A stretch of 64,000 nucleotides of DNA. It comes from Croceivirga thetidis. Its GTDB lineage: Bacteria > Bacteroidota > Bacteroidia > Flavobacteriales > Flavobacteriaceae. The notes below the pieces were generated by a model. It saw only the letters and a program-made list of their open reading frames with translations. It searched no databases and was not told where the DNA came from. The stretch spans positions 1,394,280 to 1,458,279 of the forward strand of contig NZ_JAAWWL010000002.1 of the NCBI RefSeq assembly GCF_012272815.1. Reading direction: 5' to 3'. Positions within the stretch are counted from its first letter, which is position 1. Every line of letters begins with the position of its first letter. This document shows positions 47,153 to 55,007 of this stretch, in pieces. A program made the translations under genes and the position numbers.

Positions 47153-48385
47153 ATGAACTCGGCAATCCTCATATCAAGTCAAACCAAAAGCAATGACCTC
47201 ATCAAATCATTGAAGCAAGGGGTTTGGAGAGAATTTGAATGGTTGCAAAATGAAGAAGTCGGTATTTTCTCCACCCAAGAAATCGAACGATTTATTGAAG
47301 AAGAAGAGATACACGATAGAACTACACTCACAGAAAATAGCGCGCAATCACTGAAGTCTATGAGTAGCGGGGAGCGTAAAAACGCTTTACTGAATTATTT
47401 ACTGCAAAGAACTTTTCAAACCTTGATTTTAGTCAATCCTTATGACAATCTTGATACGGAAAAAGTTGGTCTCTTAAAAACGAAGCTCGAAGAAATAGGG
47501 AATCGAATACAACTAGTTCAACTGCTCACAAGAGCCTCTGATGCCTTGGAAATAACCCAAAGTTATTTTTGTTTCAGAAACAGCACGATTGAAAAATTTG
47601 CAGACCGACAAACATTTCTTAGGACGCAAGCAAACCATACAGAAATTGCAAATCAAATACCAGAACCTATAGAAGTTCTTGAACTGCCTATAAAAACATT
47701 GATATCATTTAAAAAGGTTAGTGTAAGCTTTAACGGTAAACAGGTCTTGCAAAATATTTGCTGGGATATTAGGCCAGGTGAGTTTTGGCAACTTAGGGGT
47801 CCGAACGGTAGTGGTAAGAGTACGTTATTAAATATGATAACCGGTGAAAGTCACAAAGGGTATGGTCAGGACCTTACGTTGTTTGGATTAAAAAAAGGAC
47901 ATGGAGAGAGTATTTGGGATATAAAAGAGCTTCTCGGCTACTTTACCCCGGCCATGATAGATAGGTTTCGGGGATACCACACCATCGAAAATATGTTGAT
48001 TTCTGGTCTTCACGACTCCGTCGGTCTATACCAAAAACCATCTCACAAAGAACAGGAATTGGCTTTGCAATGGTTGACAATATTAAATATGTCAAGTAGG
48101 AAGAATGATTATTTTCATCAATTGAGTCAGGGCGAAAAAAGACTGGTCATGACAGCTCGAGCAATGATAAAGCACCCTCCCCTACTAATTTTAGATGAAC
48201 CTACAGTGGGTCTTGACGACAATAGAATCAACTTTTTTGTAGCCTTGGTCAATAAATTTGCTCATGATAGTCGAAGTGCCGTTGTCTACGTTTCGCATCG
48301 AACTGAAAAAGGTCTCAGACCCCAAAAATGCTTTGATTTACTTCCAACCAAAGAAGGGTCAAAGGGGTTAATCAATATCACTTAA
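47153..48385 (+). CDS. ABC-family ATPase with one intact and one degenerate domain (ModF-like)
   Basis: 410 residues, no membrane segments. The C-terminal half (about 185-410) has a full ATPase set: Walker A GPNGSGKST (216-224), signature LSQGEKR and Walker B LLILDEPTVGLD. The N-terminal half has a signature-like MSSGERK (70-76) and a Walker-B-like LILVNPYDNLD with Asn for the acidic residue, but no Walker A. Twin-domain ATPases of this kind (ModF/PhrA-like) exist without a permease; their task is poorly known. Confidence 0.85.
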   Translation: MNSAILISSQTKSNDLIKSLKQGVWREFEWLQNEEVGIFSTQEIERFIEEEEIHDRTTLTENSAQSLKSMSSGERKNALLNYLLQRTFQTLILVNPYDNLDTEKVGLLKTKLEEIGNRIQLVQLLTRASDALEITQSYFCFRNSTIEKFADRQTFLRTQANHTEIANQIPEPIEVLELPIKTLISFKKVSVSFNGKQVLQNICWDIRPGEFWQLRGPNGSGKSTLLNMITGESHKGYGQDLTLFGLKKGHGESIWDIKELLGYFTPAMIDRFRGYHTIENMLISGLHDSVGLYQKPSHKEQELALQWLTILNMSSRKNDYFHQLSQGEKRLVMTARAMIKHPPLLILDEPTVGLDDNRINFFVALVNKFAHDSRSAVVYVSHRTEKGLRPQKCFDLLPTKEGSKGLINIT

Positions 48386-48456
48386 AAAAGAAGAGAGCCA
48401 AAAATTTGACTCCCTCCAAACCAACTAACCAAACTTATGGTTCAAGATTTTAAATT

Positions 48457-49026
48457 CTAGAGATCAAATGACCATGTGGTATACAGCTGAAATGCACCAT
48501 GCTTAACACGATTATTGTTCTTTGGAAAGTTACTTAGTCCAGCCGCATATCTCACACCAAATCCCAATCCTAAATCAGGTATTCTATATCCCGCACCGAA
48601 TGCCAATGCAAAGTCAACGGTTTTTATTTGCTGGGTAAATGTCGAATTAGCGACATTGGCATCGTTAGATTTTCCTACCGCTGAGAGAAGCACACCAACT
48701 TGAGGTCCCAATTCTCCATACAAACCATCTATAGGATGTATTTTAGCCATTATTGGTACATCAACATAATTATAAACCTCTTTTCCAGTATCAAAATTGG
48801 CTCCTTTAACTGAATACAAAAGTTCTGGTTGGATACTGAGTAAATCAATAATTTGAATTTCCACAATACCACCAACCTGTAAACCTGCTAAAGTTCTGTC
48901 GGTGGTAACCAAAGAACCCGTATAGTTGGCCAAATTCACACCTAGTTTGGGTCCTATCCTAATTTGGGAATGTGAGAATTGAACAGTCAAAAGTATTAGT
49001 ACTATTGTAATAATTGGATTTTTCAT
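48457..49026 (-). CDS. Small outer membrane beta-barrel protein (PorT/porin-like)
   Basis: 189 residues from ATG at 49026 (MKNPIITIVLILL), which opens into a signal peptide ending at HSQ; an ATG 60 bases upstream adds an unneeded tail. Repeated strands such as IRIGPKLGVNLANYTG, GGIVEIQIIDLLSIQPELLYS and a terminal aromatic LYTTWSFDL fit the eight-stranded outer-membrane-beta-barrel family common in flavobacteria. No specific role can be assigned. It is convergent with the ABC ATPase gene. Confidence 0.85.
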   Translation of the reverse strand: MKNPIITIVLILLTVQFSHSQIRIGPKLGVNLANYTGSLVTTDRTLAGLQVGGIVEIQIIDLLSIQPELLYSVKGANFDTGKEVYNYVDVPIMAKIHPIDGLYGELGPQVGVLLSAVGKSNDANVANSTFTQQIKTVDFALAFGAGYRIPDLGLGFGVRYAAGLSNFPKNNNRVKHGAFQLYTTWSFDL

Positions 49027-49090
49027 AATGTGCTTTATTAAAGTTGACACTAAGAAAAAAAGTGAGCCGCGGAGTAGAAAAAACAACCTA

Positions 49091-49111
49091 AAAAATACTG
49101 GTTTACCAGTA
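49091..49111 (-). terminator. Terminator of the histidine kinase/response regulator operon
   Basis: Palindrome TACTGG-TTTA-CCAGTA (49096-49111) followed on the minus strand by a T run, 23 bases after the regulator stop. Confidence 0.75.
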
Positions 49112-49133
49112 GTTTTTCTAGTGGAAAAAGTAA

Positions 49134-49760
49134 TCAGACCAACGCTTTTTCAATTGCTATTTTGACCAGTGAAGCAGTATTGGAAGCTTTCATCTTTTTC
49201 ATCAAATTTCGCCGATGGGTTTCAACGGTCAAGGGACTAATAAATAATTCTTCGGCAATTTGATTATTGGTTTTGCCCGAGACAATAAGTTTTAATATTT
49301 GCTTTTCCCTTTTTGTAAGACGAGGTGTGTTCCCCATAGAATGGAAAATCGTATTTGCCATTGCCTTCTGAACTTCTACACCGAAATATACGTTACCTCG
49401 GTAGACTTTATTTATGGCCTCTATAAGCTCTGTTTCAGTAACATTTTTAAGTAAATAGCCCTTTGCGCCATTCGATATCATTTGGTTGATAATACTTCTC
49501 TCACCATAGGTACTTAAACCAATTACAGCAATCGTGGGGTGCTTCTTTGATATTTGTTCGCAAATATCAATTCCACTTGTATCGGGTAAATTGATATCCA
49601 ACAAAACGATATCAACAAAGTTGTTCTGCAGGTATTGCAGGGCATGATATCCGTCATTACAACTTTCTACAACTTTAATGTCTTGGTTGCCCCTGAGCAA
49701 AGACTTCAATCCCTCTATTACAAGTGGATGATCGTCGACAATCAATACTTTTATTTTCAT
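49134..49760 (-). CDS. NarL/LuxR-type response regulator
   Basis: 208 residues from ATG at 49760 (MKIKVLIVDDHPLVIEG); an ATG at 49775 adds five residues. The receiver carries acidic D9/D10 and the phospho-acceptor D55 in LLDINLPD. The C-terminal LuxR HTH is LTKREKQILKLIVSGKTNNQIAEELFIS. It would be phosphorylated by the kinase encoded directly upstream and bind DNA as a dimer. The targets are unknown. Confidence 0.95.
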   Translation of the reverse strand: MKIKVLIVDDHPLVIEGLKSLLRGNQDIKVVESCNDGYHALQYLQNNFVDIVLLDINLPDTSGIDICEQISKKHPTIAVIGLSTYGERSIINQMISNGAKGYLLKNVTETELIEAINKVYRGNVYFGVEVQKAMANTIFHSMGNTPRLTKREKQILKLIVSGKTNNQIAEELFISPLTVETHRRNLMKKMKASNTASLVKIAIEKALV

Positions 49761-49775
49761 CGTACTCAGTGCCAT

Positions 49776-51782
49776 CTAGACTTCTATTACAATATTTACA
49801 TTAGTACCTTCATTGGGTATTGAATCAAAATCAATTTCGCCATTAAGATAGGCAACCCTAGTCCTCAAGTTGTTCAAACCCATACCTCCACTTGTGACCG
49901 ATTCCTTTGGTGAAAAGCCATTTCCATTGTCCTCGACCGTAATATGAATTTTATCATCTTCAATAAGGTATTGTACCAAGACTTCTTTTGCCTTAGAGTG
50001 TTTGACCGCATTATTAATCAGTTCTTGCATTATGCGATAAATTGTAAGAGATTTTGAATTTGATAGCTCTCGGTCATCATCATAGAATTGAATGATAAAC
50101 TTAATATCGTCAATACCAGAACTTATGGAAGAACAATAATCTTCAATAGCATTTTTAAGTCCGTACCTAAAAAGTGTTTCGGGCATTAGGTTCATGGCAA
50201 TTCCCCGGAGTTCACTAAGGGAATCATCAATATTTTTGGCAGCCTGTTTAAACTCTAGCTCCGCGGTTTGGCCATTGCTCTTTTTTGCCAATTTTTCTAA
50301 TTTAATTCTAGTGGCTGATAATCTTCCTGCCAATCCATCATGAAGGTCAATTGCCAGTCTTTGACGCTCGTTTTCTTGTCCTTCAAGCATAGCGCTGTAA
50401 ACTTTTGATTCCTGTTCATATTTCAGCTGATTGATTTCAGCTGACTTTAGCTGATCCTGCTTTTTAAAGTTTCGGTATCCGAAAAAAGTCAAACTCGCCA
50501 AAATGAACAATCCCAAAGAAATGGAAATTAAAAAGTAATTCTCTGATTGTTTCTTTGCCAATTCTAATTCGGTTTCATTGTTCTCTGACTTTAACTGAAA
50601 AATTTGGCGTTCTTTCTTTTCAGATTGGTACTGGCTCTCCAATCGATTGATCTCTTTTTCTAATTCTGATGTATTAATAGTATCAGAAATCGCCACATAG
50701 CTAGCCAAACTTTCTAATGCCTCACCATCCCTTCCTAGTTGATGTTGGTAATATGATAACTCCTTATATATTTCAGCCTCAATAATTTTGTTTTGATATT
50801 GCAGCGCTAATTCACGGCATTTTTGTGCATATTCCAGTCCTTTTCGATAATCTTTTTTAGCCCTATAAACATTCATAAATGTCATGTACAAGGGCAACTT
50901 ATTGGATTGGATTGGATTCTGATTTAAGAACCTTTCTGCCTTTTTTAAGTTAATTATGGCTTTATCATAAGCCTCAGTTCCTATAAAATATTCAGCAAGA
51001 ATGGTATGATAAAGTTGCTGCTTATCTTTTTTCGGTAGCGAATCAAGAACAGGCTTAACATTATCTAATTCCATTTTAGCCCTTGAGAGGGAATCCATTT
51101 GTAAGAGACAAGATGAGAATAAAAGTCGATTGGTGATGTAGCTTTGAAAATCATTGGATTTCAGGTGTTGGGGAGCGCCCAATTTAAAATATTCATAGGC
51201 CTTTTTATGTTGACCTTGATTAAAAAAACCAATACCAATATTGGTGTTGGCCTTTGCCAAGATTTCAAAGTAACCAATCTTTTCGGCAACTTTTGAAATC
51301 TTATTTATATAGTAAACGTCTTCATTAATTCCCTGCATTGAACGGACAACCCCAATATTAAAATTGGCCCTCACCCAAAGTTTTAAGTATTCTTCTGAAG
51401 AATCTTTTTTAATGACTTCACTGAGTACCGTATCTGCAGTTTTGAGATGATATTCAGCTTTGGTATGATTTCCATAACCATCATAAAAATCACCCAATAA
51501 AAAATGCCCTTTGCCAATTCCAAAGGCGTTATTTTTTTTCAACGCGCTTTCCAGTCCTTTGCGAACGTACCCTAAAGCTACCGCAGAATCTATTTCTTCA
51601 TACAACTCTGCAATATCATAATTGATAAATATGCTACTGGGATTTTCCTTTAAAAAGGAATCAAGACTGTCTATTTTTACTTGAATATCTTCTTGTGAAA
51701 AAAGAGCACTTAAACTGAAGAGTATAAGGATTATGCTTCCAAATAAGTTTGATGTTCTATTCAATTTAAGCGCTCTTGTCAA
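49776..51782 (-). CDS. TPR-containing sensor histidine kinase (NarX/DesK type)
   Basis: 668 residues. A signal peptide (ends near FSQ) is followed by TPR-like helical repeats (about 30-360), a coiled coil, one transmembrane helix (417-436), then HisKA_3 with the phospho-acceptor His481 in AIDLHDGLAGRLSATR and a HATPase domain with ELINNAVKHSKA and DNGNGF. The periplasmic TPRs suggest sensing through a protein partner. It lies between a small lipoprotein gene and its response regulator; its stop is a few bases before the regulator start. Confidence 0.94.
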   Translation of the reverse strand: MTRALKLNRTSNLFGSIILILFSLSALFSQEDIQVKIDSLDSFLKENPSSIFINYDIAELYEEIDSAVALGYVRKGLESALKKNNAFGIGKGHFLLGDFYDGYGNHTKAEYHLKTADTVLSEVIKKDSSEEYLKLWVRANFNIGVVRSMQGINEDVYYINKISKVAEKIGYFEILAKANTNIGIGFFNQGQHKKAYEYFKLGAPQHLKSNDFQSYITNRLLFSSCLLQMDSLSRAKMELDNVKPVLDSLPKKDKQQLYHTILAEYFIGTEAYDKAIINLKKAERFLNQNPIQSNKLPLYMTFMNVYRAKKDYRKGLEYAQKCRELALQYQNKIIEAEIYKELSYYQHQLGRDGEALESLASYVAISDTINTSELEKEINRLESQYQSEKKERQIFQLKSENNETELELAKKQSENYFLISISLGLFILASLTFFGYRNFKKQDQLKSAEINQLKYEQESKVYSAMLEGQENERQRLAIDLHDGLAGRLSATRIKLEKLAKKSNGQTAELEFKQAAKNIDDSLSELRGIAMNLMPETLFRYGLKNAIEDYCSSISSGIDDIKFIIQFYDDDRELSNSKSLTIYRIMQELINNAVKHSKAKEVLVQYLIEDDKIHITVEDNGNGFSPKESVTSGGMGLNNLRTRVAYLNGEIDFDSIPNEGTNVNIVIEV

Positions 51783-51803
51783 TGGTTAGTGTAAGATAGC
51801 AAA

Positions 51804-52202
51804 TCAGCTCTTTTCAAAAATTAGGGTACTATCGAAATTAACTCTCCAAGTCAATTTTCGACCTTCGATGTATATTTCAATGGCCTCATCACCGATATAA
51901 TAAAATCCTTCTTGAATGCTAAGATTTTCTGAACTATCAACTACTAACTCGCAACTACCATCTTGAAGTAAGTCCAATAAATAAAATTCTATTGTTTGGC
52001 CATCGCTTCGAATATAGGATTCTTGATAACAATCAAGATTCGAAACATCAGTATCGTTGATGGTAATTAAGAACCACTGCCCTTCGATGGGATCCCCTCC
52101 CCCATTATCAAAAAGCTCTCCCTCTTCTTCAGAAGTTGTTTCTGAACAAGCTGTTAGCAAGAACGTAAAAATTAGTATCCACAAGTTTAATTTGATTTTC
52201 AT
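51804..52202 (-). CDS. Small lipocalin-like lipoprotein upstream of the histidine kinase
   Basis: 132 residues from ATG at 52202 (MKIKLNLWILIF), which opens into a lipoprotein signal with lipobox LLTACSE. The mature part, after an acidic linker, reads EGQWFLITIND then beta strands with a Cys pair candidate (LDCYQES, GSCELVVD), like lipocalin-type domains. It is 21 bases from the kinase gene and may provide the kinase with a periplasmic partner. Function unknown. Confidence 0.8.
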   Translation of the reverse strand: MKIKLNLWILIFTFLLTACSETTSEEEGELFDNGGGDPIEGQWFLITINDTDVSNLDCYQESYIRSDGQTIEFYLLDLLQDGSCELVVDSSENLSIQEGFYYIGDEAIEIYIEGRKLTWRVNFDSTLIFEKS

Positions 52203-52348
52203 CCTAAATCGATTTAAGGTTACATTCAAAACAAACCCGTTTTATCATAGAAGAAAAAAGTGCGTTTATAAATACTGGTTTCTTGGTATTTTTTACTACT
52301 GTTATCATTGTAGTATTTCCCTACCAAAATTCTGATTACATTTAATAA

Positions 52349-52894
52349 ATGGACAAGGAACATATTATAAGCGCTATAGTTAGTAACCACGATGCATTCT
52401 TCGCCAAATTGGATTCGCTTTCAGATGAGGAATTTTTGAAACAACCTGGTAATAAGTGGTCTGCTGGCCAACAATTGGATCACCTTATTAAATCTGTAAA
52501 ACCCGTTGACATGGCCTTTGGGTTACCTATGTTCGTACTGAAGATGAAATTTGGAGTAGCCAATAGACCGAGTAAAAGCTATGAAGATTTGGTCACCAAA
52601 TATTTGAATGCACTAGGTAAGAAGAGTGACTTTAAAATACCAAGTGAATTTGACCCGAAACAAATACCCTTAGAACGCCGCAAAAAGGCCTCAGAAAAAC
52701 TTGACAAACTGGTTCATAAACTATGTAGCAGATTATCAAAGTTTTCAGAAGAAGAACTTGACAATTATATTTTGCCGCACCCTTTAATGGGTAAAGTCAC
52801 CTTGCGAGAAATGCTCTATTTTACGGCCTATCATGTGCAGCATCATGATAAACAAATTCTGGAGAACTTAGCCAATGCAGATTCGAACAGCTAG
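52349..52894 (+). CDS. DinB-family protein
   Basis: 181 residues. The DinB/YfiT four-helix pattern is visible with metal-ligand histidines in GQQLDHLIKS and YHVQHHDKQ near the C-terminus. Members are metal-dependent transferases, many for small thiols; this one's substrate is unknown. It overlaps the next gene by 20 bases. Confidence 0.9.
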   Translation: MDKEHIISAIVSNHDAFFAKLDSLSDEEFLKQPGNKWSAGQQLDHLIKSVKPVDMAFGLPMFVLKMKFGVANRPSKSYEDLVTKYLNALGKKSDFKIPSEFDPKQIPLERRKKASEKLDKLVHKLCSRLSKFSEEELDNYILPHPLMGKVTLREMLYFTAYHVQHHDKQILENLANADSNS

Positions 52895-53387
52895 AATTGA
52901 AGATGCGGAATATATCGCCTTATTGGGTCGTGTGACATTCACTGAAACCTTTGGACATTTATTTACAGACCCAAACGACTTATCGAATTATCTCAACCAA
53001 ACGTTTGGTGTTCAGAAAATCAGAAATAGCCTTACTAAAGAGAACAACGTTTTTTGGCTTGCTTTCGTAGAAGAATTACCAGTTGGTTACGCCAAACTCA
53101 AACTTAATTCACCTTCAGAATTCATATCAGAACAACCTATTTGTCAGTTGCAAAAAATCTATGTCTTAAAGGACTTTTTATCCAGAAAAATTGGCAAGGT
53201 TTTGCAAGATGAACTACTGAATCATAGTAAAAATCTTGGTTTTAAGAGAATTTGGCTATCGGTCTTAAAAAGCAATAAACGAGCAATCGGCTTTTATCAA
53301 AAAAATGGTTTTGAACTCATAGGTGACCACTCGTTCACAATCGGTAAAGAAAAATTCGATTTTCAAGCCATGAGCAAAGCGCTATAG
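52875..53387 (+). CDS. GNAT-family N-acetyltransferase
   Basis: 170 residues. The acetyl-CoA-binding region is QKIYVLKDFLSRKIGKVLQDE and the end KSNKRAIGFYQKNGFELIGDHSF is the classic motif B pattern. The acceptor is unknown. Its start lies inside the DinB gene, so the two are probably cotranscribed. Confidence 0.92.
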   Translation: MQIRTARIEDAEYIALLGRVTFTETFGHLFTDPNDLSNYLNQTFGVQKIRNSLTKENNVFWLAFVEELPVGYAKLKLNSPSEFISEQPICQLQKIYVLKDFLSRKIGKVLQDELLNHSKNLGFKRIWLSVLKSNKRAIGFYQKNGFELIGDHSFTIGKEKFDFQAMSKAL

Positions 53388-53431
53388 CCTTCGATTCCCT
53401 TATTTTTATTAAAATTTTACCGAATTACACA

Positions 53432-54886
53432 ATGGAGTCTACTTTAGATTTTTCACCTGAACATTTCAAGGATTTATTGGACAAAACAACTGAATTGGTT
53501 CTAAATCAATTTGAAAATATCAATACGTTGGATGGCTACAATGATTTTCCACAGCCTGAAGTAGAAAGTTGGTTCAATGAACCCTTGCCAATAGATGGAA
53601 TGGATGTTTCTGATTTACTTGAAATAGTACAAGAAAGGGTTTTGAAAACTGCCACAGGAAACTTGGGTCCACATATGTATGCATATGTCATGTCGGGAGG
53701 AAATCAAACTGCGATAATAGCTGAAAAATTAGCAACTACCATCAATCAGAATCAAACTAAATGGCACTTGGCACCTGCTTTAAATGAGATAGAAAAACGA
53801 GTGGTTTCTTGGACAGCTGAGCTGCTTGGTTTTCCAAAAGATTCGGGTGGTGTTCTTGTAAGTGGAGGGTCAGCAGCCAACCTTACCGGAATGACGGTAG
53901 GAAGAAACATCTTCTTTGAAAAGCAAAATATTCGTAAAACTGGACTTTTCAATCAAAAACCTTTTGTGGTATATGCTTCAGAAGAAGTTCACAGCTGTGT
54001 TGACAAAAGTGTTGAACTCCTAGGTATAGGAACCAATCATCTAAGAAAAATCACGACTGACTCAGAGTTTAAAATCAACCTTGATGAGTTGGAAACAACC
54101 ATCAAAACAGATATTGAAATCGGTTTGCAACCATTTTGTTTAATAGGTAATGCAGGAACCGTAAATACAGGTGCCATTGATGATTTAAATGCGCTCGCCG
54201 ATATTGCAGAGAAATATAACCTTTGGTACCATATTGATGGCGCTTATGGTTCGCTTGCAGGTATTCTAGATTCCTTAAAAGCTGACTATCGGGGAATGGA
54301 GCGAGGAGATTCAATTGCCATAGATTTTCACAAATGGCTATATGTGCCATTTGAAGGGGGCTGTACGCTAGTTCGAAGTTGGGATAAACTAAAACGAACA
54401 TACTTCAAGAAAGCCGCCTATTTGGATACTGAGTTGGCAAACGAAGGTAACCGTATGGAATTTAATGAGCACTATTTTCAGCTTTCGAGAAATTCTAAAG
54501 CGTTCAAAGTCTGGATGACCATGAAGGCCTATGGAATGCAGCGGATAAAAGAAATGATTCAAAAAGATATCGATTTGACTGATTATTTGAATGACTTGGT
54601 TCGTGAATCGAATGATTTTGAATTAGTAGCTGATTCAAAACTGGCCGTTTCTTGTTTTCGATATGTTGGCACCATGAAATCAAAAGATGAAATAGATGAT
54701 TTCAATAAAAAACTCATGCCCGAGTTGGAAAAAGATGGTCGAGTCTTTATTATGGGTACCACATTAAAGGGTGAATATGCAATCAGGGCTTGCCTAATCA
54801 ATCACCGTAAAACTAAGGATACCACTAAATATCTATTGGATGTTATTCGGGACGTTGCCCAAAAAATGCTCCTTATAAAGACTTAA
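53432..54886 (+). CDS. PLP-dependent group II amino acid decarboxylase
   Basis: 484 residues. The PLP lysine is K301 in IDFHKWLYVPFEGG, and D269 in YHIDGAYG contacts the cofactor nitrogen. GGSAANLTGM binds the phosphate. This matches the aromatic-L-amino-acid/glutamate/tyrosine decarboxylase fold. The substrate cannot be fixed from sequence. It starts 45 bases after the acetyltransferase. Confidence 0.93.
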   Translation: MESTLDFSPEHFKDLLDKTTELVLNQFENINTLDGYNDFPQPEVESWFNEPLPIDGMDVSDLLEIVQERVLKTATGNLGPHMYAYVMSGGNQTAIIAEKLATTINQNQTKWHLAPALNEIEKRVVSWTAELLGFPKDSGGVLVSGGSAANLTGMTVGRNIFFEKQNIRKTGLFNQKPFVVYASEEVHSCVDKSVELLGIGTNHLRKITTDSEFKINLDELETTIKTDIEIGLQPFCLIGNAGTVNTGAIDDLNALADIAEKYNLWYHIDGAYGSLAGILDSLKADYRGMERGDSIAIDFHKWLYVPFEGGCTLVRSWDKLKRTYFKKAAYLDTELANEGNRMEFNEHYFQLSRNSKAFKVWMTMKAYGMQRIKEMIQKDIDLTDYLNDLVRESNDFELVADSKLAVSCFRYVGTMKSKDEIDDFNKKLMPELEKDGRVFIMGTTLKGEYAIRACLINHRKTKDTTKYLLDVIRDVAQKMLLIKT

Positions 54887-54944
54887 ATTCAATTACTAGT
54901 GTAGGTTCAAAAAATTCGACTCTCGTCACTCTTAAAAACAAAAA

Positions 54945-54968
54945 AAACCACTGCATGAACAGTGGTTT
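54945..54968. terminator. Terminator between the decarboxylase and secDF
   Basis: Stem AAACCACTG, loop CATGAA, complementary arm, flanked by A and T tracts; it serves convergent genes. Confidence 0.88.
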
Positions 54969-55007
54969 AAAATTTGAGTTAGTTTCCTGATTAAATCAGG
55001 AATGGAA

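Noticed and set aside
47160-47600. Frameshifted or truncated first ATPase domain
   Set aside because: The frame is continuous from a good start and no P-loop is readable in the other frames upstream, so it looks like evolved loss and not a recent break.
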